Notes: generated from the sequence alone by a model not told the origin. Shown: positions 8,539 through 16,838, counted from the stretch's first letter. The stretch: 64,000 nt of DNA from Amycolatopsis cihanbeyliensis (GCF_006715045.1 NZ_VFML01000001.1:4246501-4310500), one strand, 5' to 3'. Numbers and translations: made by a program.

Positions 8539-8832
8539 ATGGACATGCATTGGCAGGTACAGGAGGCGAAGCAGCGCCTCAGTGAGCTGCTGCGGCGAGC
8601 TGAACTCGACGGAGCCCAGTTCGTCACCCGGCACGGAGAGGAGGTGGCCGTCGTGCTGGACATCACGCACTACCGGCGGCTCGCCGGAATCGAAGTGGAG
8701 CTGGACTTCAAACACGTGCTGGAAGGGGACAAGGAAGGCGAGGTAGCCGACGACGCCCTCGCCGACGTACTGGAGGAGGTGGTGGCCGGGCGTAAGGACG
8801 ACCTGCCACGGGAGGTGGACCTGCGGGAATGA
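8539..8832 (+). CDS. Phd/YefM-family antitoxin
   Basis: The 97-residue protein begins with the typical Phd/YefM N-terminal DNA-binding fold: MHWQVQEAKQRLSELLRRA, then a beta hairpin FVTRHGEEVAVVLDITHYRRL. The C-terminal half is very acidic and probably disordered until it binds the toxin. It is followed 58 bp later by a VapC-type PIN toxin. A purine-rich GGTGGTGG precedes the ATG. The antitoxin should neutralise the toxin and, with the operator repeats, autoregulate the operon. Confidence 0.85.
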   Translation: MDMHWQVQEAKQRLSELLRRAELDGAQFVTRHGEEVAVVLDITHYRRLAGIEVELDFKHVLEGDKEGEVADDALADVLEEVVAGRKDDLPREVDLRE

Positions 8833-8849
8833 GGACGAAGCGTAACCGG

Positions 8850-8878
8850 CGTGTCGCGCGTTGCCGGACAAGCACTGA
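8850..8878 (+). repeat. Short copy of a dispersed repeat end inside the TA spacer
   Basis: Between antitoxin and toxin lies GTGTCGCGCGTT followed by NNGGACAAGCACTGAG. The same pattern ends the longer repeats near 14.8 kb (TGTCGCGCGTTGAGGAACAG, then GCACTGAC) and near 57.6 kb (TGTCGCGCGTATGGGAAC, then GCGCTGAC). Only this terminal part is present here. It widens a spacer that is usually only a few bases in such operons. Confidence 0.5.
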
Positions 8879-8890
8879 GACGCGGGCCCG

Positions 8891-9304
8891 ATGAGCTACC
8901 TACTCGATACGAACGTCGTCTCCGAGGTGCGTCGCCGCGCGCCCGATCCCGGCGTGGCCAGTTGGTGGAAGGAGGTGCCCGCGGACCGGCTCTACCTGAG
9001 CGTGTTGACCGTCGGCGAGATCCAGCGTGGGGCGCAACGCTGCCGCAAGCGGGGTGACGATCCCCAGGCAACGCGGCTCGAGGAGTGGCTGGCCGCGATG
9101 ACCCGGCAGTTCGCCGCCCGCATCCTGCCGGTGACGGCCGAGGTCACGGTCGAATGGGGCCGGCAGGACAACGGCCGGCCGGTGCCGGTGACCGACGCGC
9201 TGATCGCGGCGACCGCGCGGGTACACGACCTGACCCTGGTCACTCGCAACGTCCGGGATATGGAGCGCACCGGAGCGCGGGTACACAACCCGTTCAGCGG
9301 GTGA
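8891..9304 (+). CDS. vapC: PIN-domain ribonuclease toxin, VapC family
   Basis: The 137-residue protein has the full PIN acidic set: Asp6 (LLDTNVVSE), Glu43 (VGEIQRG), Asp102 (VTDALIAATA) and the TRNVRD motif at about 118-123. These coordinate Mg2+/Mn2+ for cleavage of RNA, in known VapCs often tRNA or rRNA loops. It forms a toxin-antitoxin pair with the Phd-type gene upstream. The last 11 bp overlap the convergent DUF397 gene. Target specificity cannot be read from the sequence. Confidence 0.88.
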   Translation: MSYLLDTNVVSEVRRRAPDPGVASWWKEVPADRLYLSVLTVGEIQRGAQRCRKRGDDPQATRLEEWLAAMTRQFAARILPVTAEVTVEWGRQDNGRPVPVTDALIAATARVHDLTLVTRNVRDMERTGARVHNPFSG

Positions 9305-9545
9305 CCTGCGCGGAGTCCAAGGATCGGACTCGGTGCAGGAAGGCGCGCCATTCGCCCGGGGCGAAGACCAGTGCTTCGCCGGTGGCAGGCGAGGGGCGGG
9401 TGCTGTCGTCCAGGATCACGTAGGCCATCCGGTACGACACCCGGATACACCGGCCGCCCACGCTCCTGCTTGGCGTGCGCCAAGAGGTCGCGCGGTCGAC
9501 ACCCGGCGCGGTTGACTCCGTCCCGATCGCCATAAGCGGTGGCAC
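9294..9545 (-). CDS. DUF397 domain protein, without an adjacent regulator
   Basis: After a variable N-terminus the protein shows the DUF397 pattern: WRTPSRSVGGRCIRV, then the short AYVILDDST element and FAPGEWRAFLHRV. DUF397 proteins are small partners of DUF5753 helix-turn-helix regulators (WhiJ/BldB-type pairs). Here no such regulator is adjacent, unlike the pairs at 29.5 and 48 kb. The start is uncertain (83 residues from 9545, or 79 from the ATG at 9533). Its end overlaps vapC by 11 bp. It may be a leftover of a broken pair. Confidence 0.6.
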   Translation of the reverse strand: MPPLMAIGTESTAPGVDRATSWRTPSRSVGGRCIRVSYRMAYVILDDSTRPSPATGEALVFAPGEWRAFLHRVRSLDSAQVTR

Positions 9546-9832
9546 CCCCGATCAGTACCCACGATGCGTGGCGAAACGCTCACGATACGTTGAATATCGT
9601 GCCATCGGTCCAGGTATCGGGCCAGTCGGGGTGCCTGCCCGGATGGGTGGCTTCGAGTCGCCGGTCGCCGCACTACTCCGTTCGGCTTACGCTCTGTACG
9701 CGGAACGACACTCTTGGTTTACTCGCTACAGATCGACCAGCCGAGTACCGGGAGTGGGCTTGACAGAGCGTCCGAGAACCGCTGGGAGCCGCGGTGGTGA
9801 CGGTCGTGACCGGAGTCCGGCCCCCGCCCACC

Positions 9833-9994
9833 CGTCTCCCACCGCCACCCAACCGGAGGCGCTCCGCGCCGCTGAGCCGCCAACACCGTCTCCCACCGCC
9901 ACCCAACCGGAGGCGCTCCGCGCCGCTGAGCCGCCAACACCGTCTCCCACCGCCACCCAACCGGAGGCGCTCCGCGCCGCTGAGCCGCCAACAT
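9833..9994 (+). repeat. Three tandem copies of a 54-bp unit
   Basis: The unit begins CGTCTCCCACCGCCACCCAA and ends GAGCCGCCAACAC. It is repeated three times with almost no differences (9833-9886, 9887-9940, 9941-9994); the last copy ends in T. Because 54 is a multiple of three, the frame of the gene at 10024 stays open through the array and would read a thrice-repeated 18-residue peptide (PSPTATQPEALRAAEPPT) if translation began upstream. The unit also matches the dispersed repeats near 14.67 kb and 57.44 kb, so I favour a noncoding repeat. Confidence 0.9.
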
Positions 9995-10023
9995 CGACCG
10001 TGTCGAGCGTTTCCAGACCAGCG

Positions 10024-12798
10024 ATGACCGATTGGCGGGAGGACGCTGCCCGCGCGGTCGACACCGAACTCAATCAGGCCTGGCACGCGGGCGAATGGAG
10101 CCTGCTGGGCGTGCCGGTGCCCCGGCCCGAGCCTGGTCAGTACACCGTGGACTTGCGCGGGCGCCGGCTCGGCCCGGACAACCTCGGCACGATCCGACTG
10201 GCGGGGCGGGATGGTCCGCATGGTGGGCCGTCCTTTCCGGTCGAGGAGGTGCACGCGGCCGACGGCGTCCTACGGTTGCGCGTCACCGGTCCGGTCCCGG
10301 CGGGCTGCGACCGGGTGTGGGCGGCAACCAGGTCCCCGCGGGAACTGCTGAGCCGACTCGCCGGGCGGCTGCGGAACCTCGGCGAGGCGCCGCTCGCCGA
10401 CCGGCTCGCCGCGGGCGAACTGGACCCGGTCCCGGACCTCGGAGCGCAGCCGCCGGCCGGGTTGCTCGACGGGCAGGCCGAGGCCTACCGGGCCTGCCAC
10501 GCGCCCGGCCTGCGGCTGGTCTGGACTCCGCCGGGCACCGGTAGCACACACGTGCTGGTATCCACCATCGAGAGTCTTGTGAAGCAGGGAAAACGCGTGC
10601 TGTTCGTGTCCGGTGTGGACTCCTCGCTGGATGCGGTCGCCGGCAGGCTCGCGCGGCGGGTGGTCCGGATCGGTGCGGCGGGGCGGGTCGGCCCACCGCC
10701 GCCGTTGCCGGCCGAACAGGCACGCGAGATCGAGGCCGAGCGTGCCGCGCTGGACGAGGACCTTGCCGAACTGGACCGGGCGGGTGAGCGACTCGCCGAG
10801 TTGGACACCGCCCTCGTCGGCTACGACCACACCGCCTTCCTCGACGCGGGGCGCCGGATCGACAACGCCGACCGGCTGGACAGCCTCGAGGCCGACCTGG
10901 CACAGGCGGACCAGCGGCATACCGATGCGGCCACCGAGCTGGCCGCGGCCCAGGAGGGGTTGCGTTCCGCCCGTGCGGCCTGGGCGGAGGCGGCGGAGGC
11001 CAGGACACACCTCGAACGGGCAAGGGACATCACCGAGAAGCTGCGCGAACTGGACCAGAACCTGCGCGAACGCACGGTCTCGAACTCCGGCTCCGACCGC
11101 CTTTCCCGGGCGGAGCGCAAGGCTCTGCGCACCGGGACCGTGCGACACGACCGGCTGCGGGCCGAGATCGAGGCCTGCCGCGAGGCGGCGCTGCCGTGCA
11201 CCGAGGACGACCTCGGCAGACTGGACGCGGAGCTCGCCGCCGCCGAGCGTGCGCTGGACCTCGCGGCCCGCACCGAGACCAGCGTGCGAACCGCGGCCGA
11301 CCTGCTGCGCAGGCGGCTGGAGCAGACCAGGGCCGCCGGTATCGCCACCGAGCAGGACCGCCGGTTCCACGCCGCCTGCCTGCGGCACGGCTTGCCCGAG
11401 CGGCACCAGGAACGGGAGACACTCCGCGCACGGGTGGAGGACACCGCGGCCAGGGACCGGCTGACCGACCGGCTGCGCTGGCTCGCCGAGCGCGCCGCCG
11501 AACTGCGCGCGGGCGCCGAGGCCGAGGCCGTTCGCGAGGCACCCGTTGTCGCCACCACCCCGGCCAGGGCCTACGCCGACGAATGCCTCTCCGGCCTGCG
11601 CTTCGACGTGGTACTCGCCGAGCACGCGGCCGCCGCCCGGCTCGCCGAGATGCTGTTCCTGGTGTCCCGCGCGGACCACACCGCCGTCCTGTTCGGCGAC
11701 TTCCTCCAGCCCGGCCCGGTGGTCCGGCCGGCGAACATCCGCGCCGTGCCCGAGGTGCGCCGGTGGTCGACCACCGAGGTGTTCGGCCACTGTGGAATCA
11801 CCGCCGCCGAGGAGGCCATGACACACCCCGGGTGTGTCACGCTCACCCGCCTGTTCCGCTTCGGCTCCACGCTGCGCACCCTCACCAACGACCTGCACTA
11901 CCGAGTACTGCGGGACGCGGGTATGTCCATTCCGGACACCGAACTGGTGCTGGTGGACACCTCGATGCTGCCCGACCTGACCGCCGTGCGCCGCGGTGGT
12001 GCCGGGACCGGATGGTGGTCGGCAGGGTTGCTGCTGGCCAGGGCGCTCGCCGAGCGGCATCCGGGCGAGCTCGGTGTGGTGACCGCCTCCAGCGCGCAGG
12101 CCGCGGTGAGCCTCGCCGCCGTGCGCGAGCTGGACCCACCGGTGCCGGTCGCCACGGCGCACGCCTGCCGGGACATCAACGCCCAGGTCATCGTGTTCGA
12201 CCTGGTGGGCGGCGGGCCGAGGGCACGCCGGTTCGGCTCCGCGATCAGCCGTGCCGACCGGCGGCTCTACCTGCCGGCGGACCTCCGCGCGGTGCGGGCC
12301 GCGCCGGAGGGTACCCCGCTCGCGGCGCTGCACGCCCTGCTCCTGGACGGCCGGATCACGGTGCGCGGCGCGGACAGCCTGCTCGACCTGGCCGACGCCG
12401 ACGACCTCGCCGCGCGGTTGACCGGTGCCGAGGAGTCGCTGTGGCTTTCCCTGCCGTGGATCGGTGGCGAGGACGTGGACTTGTTGCCACTGCTGGCCGG
12501 CACCGCGCGCCGGGGAGTGGACGTGCACGCGGTGCTGCCTTCCGCGGACCGGGTCCGGGCGGGCGAACTGGCGGACTGCGGGGTCACCGTGCACACCGGC
12601 GAGCCCCGGCAGAAGGTGGCCGTCGTGGACCGGCGGACCGTCCTGTTCGGTACGACACACGACCCGAGCGGTTGCGAGGTGCTGATCACCTGCCCCGCGG
12701 CCAGGCTGGCCAAACGCCTGCTCGCCGACCTGCACGGCGCGCCGGAAGCGAGCCGGTCCCCAGCGGCCCCGCACCGGGCTGACCTGGTGGTCCGATGA
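10024..12798 (+). CDS. Degenerate superfamily 1 helicase-like protein with PLD-like C-terminus
   Basis: The frame is open from 9475, but the ATG at 10024 follows the repeat array and gives 924 residues. The plan is that of DNA2/UPF1-like helicases: a P-loop region (about 165-180), a long coiled coil (about 235-500), a Walker B-like strand (about 527-536), a motif III-like GDFLQPGPV and a C-terminal helicase domain. A phospholipase D-like domain follows (about 800-900). The key residues are altered: the P-loop reads PPGTGSTH (169-176), with Ser in place of the invariant Lys; the DE box is EH (533-534); the HKD motif reads R862-x-K864-x4-D869. It is probably not a working helicase or nuclease. 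A DUF6880-like gene follows on the same strand. Confidence 0.65.
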   Translation: MTDWREDAARAVDTELNQAWHAGEWSLLGVPVPRPEPGQYTVDLRGRRLGPDNLGTIRLAGRDGPHGGPSFPVEEVHAADGVLRLRVTGPVPAGCDRVWAATRSPRELLSRLAGRLRNLGEAPLADRLAAGELDPVPDLGAQPPAGLLDGQAEAYRACHAPGLRLVWTPPGTGSTHVLVSTIESLVKQGKRVLFVSGVDSSLDAVAGRLARRVVRIGAAGRVGPPPPLPAEQAREIEAERAALDEDLAELDRAGERLAELDTALVGYDHTAFLDAGRRIDNADRLDSLEADLAQADQRHTDAATELAAAQEGLRSARAAWAEAAEARTHLERARDITEKLRELDQNLRERTVSNSGSDRLSRAERKALRTGTVRHDRLRAEIEACREAALPCTEDDLGRLDAELAAAERALDLAARTETSVRTAADLLRRRLEQTRAAGIATEQDRRFHAACLRHGLPERHQERETLRARVEDTAARDRLTDRLRWLAERAAELRAGAEAEAVREAPVVATTPARAYADECLSGLRFDVVLAEHAAAARLAEMLFLVSRADHTAVLFGDFLQPGPVVRPANIRAVPEVRRWSTTEVFGHCGITAAEEAMTHPGCVTLTRLFRFGSTLRTLTNDLHYRVLRDAGMSIPDTELVLVDTSMLPDLTAVRRGGAGTGWWSAGLLLARALAERHPGELGVVTASSAQAAVSLAAVRELDPPVPVATAHACRDINAQVIVFDLVGGGPRARRFGSAISRADRRLYLPADLRAVRAAPEGTPLAALHALLLDGRITVRGADSLLDLADADDLAARLTGAEESLWLSLPWIGGEDVDLLPLLAGTARRGVDVHAVLPSADRVRAGELADCGVTVHTGEPRQKVAVVDRRTVLFGTTHDPSGCEVLITCPAARLAKRLLADLHGAPEASRSPAAPHRADLVVR

Positions 12799-12887
12799 GC
12801 ATCCGGCGGTCGTTGACGTTACGTGATCAGGGTGGTCCAAAATCTAACGCTCCTGGATGACGGCCTCAGTCGTTCGAGTGCGGCACG

Positions 12888-14282
12888 ATGGTCCACGTGG
12901 CCCCCACCCCCGACCTGCGTTCGTACCTGCGCTCGTTGAGCACGGAGACGCTGGCCGGGTTGCTGTGCGAGCAGGCCGAGCGGGACCCCCGGCTGCGCGG
13001 CGAGCTGGAGCAGCGAGCGGCGCGGGACGGCCAGGGCGACAGCACCGTGGCCGAGGCGCACAAGTTGCTGGACGACGCGGTACCCGACCGGCCGCGGGGC
13101 GACGGACCGGGCGGACCCGACGGGGTCGATCACGCCACCACCATGAGCGCCGTGCTGGACACCCTGCAGCGCCTGCTGGACGGCGGTAGCAGGGCGGACC
13201 TGGCCCCGCTGGCGCTGCGCACGGTGAACAAGCTCGGTGCCGACCTGGGCACCGATCCGGCCGGGACGGTCCGGTCCGAGCTGGAACGCGCCATCGGCCT
13301 GTACGCCCGGGCCTGCCGGGCTCACCCACCAGCGCGGGGAGCGCTGGCCGACTGGCTGCTCGAGGCCGCGTTCGAACGGCCGAACTGGCCGCGGATCGAC
13401 GTGACCCCGTTCGCCGAGGCGCTGGGGGAGTCCGGGCTGCGCCGGATCAAGTCCGCGGTGGACACCGTGCTCGCCGACGACTCCTGCACCGGGCAGCGCC
13501 GGACCACCGCCGAACGCCTGCTGGAGCAGCTTGCCGAGGCCTCCGGCGATGTGGACACCCTGGTGGAGATGCTGTCCAGGAAGCTGCCCCGGCTGGACGT
13601 GAGCCTGAAGATCGTGCGGGTGCTGCGCGACGCCGGGCGGCACACCGAGGCCATCGCGCACGCGGCGAGCGCGCTGGGACCCGGCAAGGGCCCGCTGCGC
13701 GCGCCCGTGGTCGACGCGCTGGCCGAGACTTACCACGAAGTCGGCCAGGAGGATGAGGCGCTTACCTTGCGCCGCAACGAGTTCCGGCGCGCGCCCGGTT
13801 ACGACGGCTACCTGGCGCTGCGCGAGGCCGCCACCGGGCTCGGTTGCTGGGCGAGCGAGCGCCCGGCGGCCACCGAGCTGCTGGCCGAACGCGCCGCGGC
13901 CGATCCGGCCCTCGCCGACGATGTGGTCCGCGCCCTGCTCGCCGAGGGGGAGGCCGACCAGGCATGGCGAGCGGCCGACCGCTACGGCGGCTCGCTGGAA
14001 CTGCGGCTGGAGCTGGCGCGGGGCAGGGAGGCCGAGCATCCCGCGGAGGTGATCGACGTGTACCGCTCCTACGTCGACGAGCTCATCGCGCACCGGGACG
14101 TCGCCGGGTACCGGCAGGCCGCGCGGCAGCTTCGCAAATTGCGTACGTTGCACAAACGGGCGGACAAAGCCGAGGAGTTCAGCGCCTATCTGGCCGAGTT
14201 GATGGAAACTCACAAACGGAAGACCAGGCTGCTCGCCGAGGTGCGCAACGCCCGGATCGCGTTGCCGAAGGTAACCAGGTAA
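12888..14282 (+). CDS. Helical-repeat protein, DUF6880/SWIM-associated type
   Basis: The 464-residue protein is mainly helical, with TPR-like repeats (RVLRDAGRHTEAIAHAASAL, YHEVGQEDEALTLRRNEF). The C-terminal stretch YRQAARQLRKLRTLHKRA with AYLAELMETHKRK resembles the end of actinobacterial SWIM zinc-finger proteins and of DUF6880. The zinc-binding CxCx(n)CxH motif is absent, so only the repeat part is present. It is probably cytoplasmic and a protein-protein interaction module. It lies 89 bp after the helicase-like gene on the same strand and may share its transcript. Confidence 0.55.
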   Translation: MVHVAPTPDLRSYLRSLSTETLAGLLCEQAERDPRLRGELEQRAARDGQGDSTVAEAHKLLDDAVPDRPRGDGPGGPDGVDHATTMSAVLDTLQRLLDGGSRADLAPLALRTVNKLGADLGTDPAGTVRSELERAIGLYARACRAHPPARGALADWLLEAAFERPNWPRIDVTPFAEALGESGLRRIKSAVDTVLADDSCTGQRRTTAERLLEQLAEASGDVDTLVEMLSRKLPRLDVSLKIVRVLRDAGRHTEAIAHAASALGPGKGPLRAPVVDALAETYHEVGQEDEALTLRRNEFRRAPGYDGYLALREAATGLGCWASERPAATELLAERAAADPALADDVVRALLAEGEADQAWRAADRYGGSLELRLELARGREAEHPAEVIDVYRSYVDELIAHRDVAGYRQAARQLRKLRTLHKRADKAEEFSAYLAELMETHKRKTRLLAEVRNARIALPKVTR

Positions 14283-14420
14283 CGCCCGCGGTTCGCGGAC
14301 GATAAGACTACATACCGCATTTCACCACAGGCCGGCCGAAGCCAGTTGTCATCATTGTAGCCGCTGTTCGATTATTCCGCAATCCAGATTATTCCATCCT
14401 CCCCGAAACGGGGGTCCATC

Positions 14421-14606
14421 ATGTCCTTGATCCCGCGCGCGCATCGGGCGCGATGGCAGGTCGTGGCTGCCGTCGCCGCGACCGTGGCCGTGATCGCCGC
14501 GGTGACGCTGGTGCTGACCCTGCTGCCGAACTCGGACCGCCCGGACCTTCCGGTGCAGCGGGCGCCCAGCCCCGCCGTGCCGACGGCCGGCCCGCCCGAG
14601 CCCTGA
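14421..14606 (+). CDS. Small single-pass membrane protein (61 aa)
   Basis: The ATG at 14421 starts a basic head (about 11 residues, five Arg/His), one clear membrane helix (VVAAVAATVAVIAAVTLVLTLL) and a Pro-rich outer tail. The layout fits a type II membrane peptide or an uncleaved signal anchor. It lies directly before the dispersed repeat at 14612. No family is recognised. A chance frame cannot be excluded, but the charge and hydrophobic pattern is convincing. Confidence 0.45.
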   Translation: MSLIPRAHRARWQVVAAVAATVAVIAAVTLVLTLLPNSDRPDLPVQRAPSPAVPTAGPPEP

Positions 14607-14611
14607 CAGCC

Positions 14612-14831
14612 TGTCCCTGGACTGGACTCGGGTACCCGAGGTGAGCGGAAGAACGCGCCCGCCCGTCTCCCACCACCACCCAAACCGAGACGCTGACGCG
14701 TCACAGCGCTCAGCGGCGAGCAGCTCACGAGCGGGGAGGCCGGGGGCACGGCCCGCGGACGTGACGGCCGTGGCCGAAGTCCGAGCCCGGCCGAGCCGGT
14801 CGTGTCGCGCGTTGAGGAACAGGCACTGACG
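14612..14831 (+). repeat. Dispersed intergenic repeat, copy A (about 220 bp)
   Basis: This stretch is similar along its whole length to 57398-57612. Shared blocks in the same order include GAGCGGAAGAACGCGCCCGC, the CCCACC(A/G)CCACCC block, GACGCTGACGCG / GGCGCTGACGCG, AGCGGCGA(G/A)CAGC(T/C)CACGAG, TCCGAGCCCGGC and the terminal TGTCGCGCGT...CTGAC. The early block also matches the 54-bp tandem unit at 9833. No transposase or coding frame is seen in it. Together with short flanks it fills the gene-free stretch 14607-14906. Ends are approximate. Confidence 0.7.
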
Positions 14832-14906
14832 AGCCAGCCGCGCCCGGACGGGCTCAACGACCCCTCCGCCGGAGGCGCCGCGGGTGGGCGATGTAAGCAT
14901 GTACCC

Positions 14907-16532
14907 ATGAGCCCGCAGAGTCGTGCCCGCAAGAAGAAGAGCTCTGGCCTGGACCAGCCCGCCGAGCAGGGGATGACCGGATTCTTCAAGGACGTGCTGA
15001 ACGACTTCGGGTCGGTGCCCCCGGACGTGGGCCCGCTCGAGGTCGAGGCGCTCGGCTCCGCCGTGGTCGGGGAATGGTGGGAGTCGGATGGGGACCTGGT
15101 CGGCTTCGAACTGATCGACTACACCGGGCGCAAGACCTCGCCGGGCGCGGCGGCCCTGCTGGCCGCCCTGCGGGTGCTGGCGCCCACCGGCGAGCTGCGG
15201 GAGGGCGCGGCCGGCGCGCTGAGCTCGGTACTCGGCCGTGGTATCCCCGAGCCGGACTGGGCGGCCGGCCTCGGCGAGGTCAGCGTCGGTGAGTGCTGGC
15301 AACTGGGTGACGCCTACGGCGAGAGCAGCACCCTGCTGGGCACCTTCGGTTACGGGGAGGAGACCCACGGTGTGCTCGCCTACGTCGAGCACGGCGATGG
15401 GGTGGTCTCCGACGTGGCCGTCGTGGACAATCCCGAGGACGTACTGGCCGGGATGCGCGACGAAGCGGCGGAGCGGGACGGCATCATCGCGCTGCGACAG
15501 ATCACTCCCGCCCGGTTCCGGCGGCTGCTGGACGACGGTTTGTCCGCCGTGGACAAGCTGGCGGAGGTCGAGGTCAGCACGGACTTCGTGCGGTACCGCG
15601 CGCTGGCGATGGCGCGTTGCCGCCGGTTGCCCGAGCCGGAACCGGCGCCCGAGCCGGAGCCGGTCGGCGACCGGGACGCGCTCGTGGCCGACTTCTTCCA
15701 GCAGACCGCCGAGGTCGCGGACAACAAGGCGACCAGGCATTGTGTACACCTGCTCATCGACTACGGCATGCAGACGGAGCCGCACCGGCCGCTACGGGTG
15801 AGCCCCGACCGGCTGCTGTACTTCCTCGAGGAGTGGGTGCCGAACGAGGCGGAGCTGACCGAGGAGCAGGACGAGGCGCTGCCGGAGGTCGTGCTCGGCT
15901 GGGCACACTGGGCCGGCACCCGGCAGGGGCTGCCCGAGGCCGCGCTCAGTGCGTTGATCGAGGCAGCTCGGGACTCGCTCGAAGGCGCCGACGCGGATCT
16001 GGACCTGTACCTGGAGGCCGGTGAGGAGATCGAGGACCCCGAGGAACTGGCCGAACTGCTCGACCGGCGGAGGTTCGCGGTTCCGCACACCTTCACCGAG
16101 ATCGGCGACGAGGAACTGGAACTCGAGCCCACCGATCCGGAGCAGCGGCGCCTGCTGGTGATCGGCGAGCATCCGGAGTACCACGACGCGCTCGGTGACG
16201 AGCTCGGCGAGGCCGCGCTACGGGTGGAGGACGGCGAGTTCGATGCCGCGGCCTACCTCGCCATGAAGGTGTCCATAGTGGATCAACTGTGGGACGACGA
16301 GCCGCCGGAGGTGTGGACGGCCGCGAGCAGGCTGCGCGAGCAGGGCGCCGAGCGGGAGGACATCCTGGATCGGTTGGTCGACGTGCTGGCCGGGGCGGCC
16401 GTGCAGGACCGGGACGGTGACGAGGACACGGCGGACGCCGGTGCCGAGGAGGGCGAACTGCGGTTCGACCTCGACGAGTACCGTCAGGCACTGGCCGAGC
16501 TCGACGGGGTCCCTTCCGGCAGCTCGGACTGA
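14907..16532 (+). CDS. Large acidic protein of unknown function (541 aa)
   Basis: ATG at 14907 follows the dispersed repeat and gives a Lys-rich start (RARKKKSS). The rest is strongly acidic, with an N-terminal domain (about 20-215), an EPEPAPEPEP hinge near 245-255 and a helical C-terminal half. A late segment, HPEYHDALGDEL, resembles the conserved core of DUF1841/DUF6880-like proteins, but I cannot assign a family with confidence. It has no membrane segment. It closes the island that begins with the PglW-type gene. Its last 49 bp lie opposite the small minus-strand gene at 16484. Confidence 0.55.
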   Translation: MSPQSRARKKKSSGLDQPAEQGMTGFFKDVLNDFGSVPPDVGPLEVEALGSAVVGEWWESDGDLVGFELIDYTGRKTSPGAAALLAALRVLAPTGELREGAAGALSSVLGRGIPEPDWAAGLGEVSVGECWQLGDAYGESSTLLGTFGYGEETHGVLAYVEHGDGVVSDVAVVDNPEDVLAGMRDEAAERDGIIALRQITPARFRRLLDDGLSAVDKLAEVEVSTDFVRYRALAMARCRRLPEPEPAPEPEPVGDRDALVADFFQQTAEVADNKATRHCVHLLIDYGMQTEPHRPLRVSPDRLLYFLEEWVPNEAELTEEQDEALPEVVLGWAHWAGTRQGLPEAALSALIEAARDSLEGADADLDLYLEAGEEIEDPEELAELLDRRRFAVPHTFTEIGDEELELEPTDPEQRRLLVIGEHPEYHDALGDELGEAALRVEDGEFDAAAYLAMKVSIVDQLWDDEPPEVWTAASRLREQGAEREDILDRLVDVLAGAAVQDRDGDEDTADAGAEEGELRFDLDEYRQALAELDGVPSGSSD

Positions 16533-16663
16533 TCCTGAGCGGGCTCGGGCCTGCGCCTGCGGAACGCGTCGCCGAGGTCGAAAACGTACGTGCCGAATGC
16601 CATGGCCAGCAGAACCGCGATGCCGAGCACAGCGCCGATCCAGGTAAGGATGGTCGCGAACAT
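16484..16663 (-). CDS. Small membrane protein overlapping a neighbour antisense (59 aa)
   Basis: ATG at 16663 is preceded by a strong GGGGGAGG ribosome-binding site at about 6 bp. The product starts with one membrane helix (TILTWIGAVLGIAVLLAMAF), then FDLGDAFRRRRPEP, basic just inside the membrane, and a short Ser/Pro-rich tail. The 3' end overlaps the end of the plus-strand gene by 49 bp. The strong site, the positive-inside pattern and the lack of any other explanation for 16533-16683 support a real gene. Function unknown. Confidence 0.6.
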   Translation of the reverse strand: MFATILTWIGAVLGIAVLLAMAFGTYVFDLGDAFRRRRPEPAQDQSELPEGTPSSSASA

Positions 16664-16838
16664 CGGTATGCCTCCCCCGTTCTGGGCGTCTACTCCATCC
16701 CAGGGTCGCCGGGCGTCCTAGCTGGTGGTATCGGCCAAGTGGTTAATGCTGCGACCGCCCGATCGGCCGAACGGCGGAGTATGGTAACCGTATGCGGTAA
16801 TGCTTGCGCCAGCCGTGTTCACAAGGTTGGGTGTGCGC

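Noticed and set aside
8376..8666. N-terminal extension of the PglW-type protein
   Set aside because: The extension runs antisense through the toxin-antitoxin operator and antitoxin start. GTG 8375 has a good ribosome-binding site and gives the family length.
9833..9994. CRISPR array
   Set aside because: The three units are contiguous with no unique spacers, and no cas gene is seen.
9475..10023. Upstream extension of the helicase-like gene through the tandem repeats
   Set aside because: The frame is open, but the repeat unit also occurs in noncoding places and the segment contains no domain. A start at 10024 gives a sensible protein.
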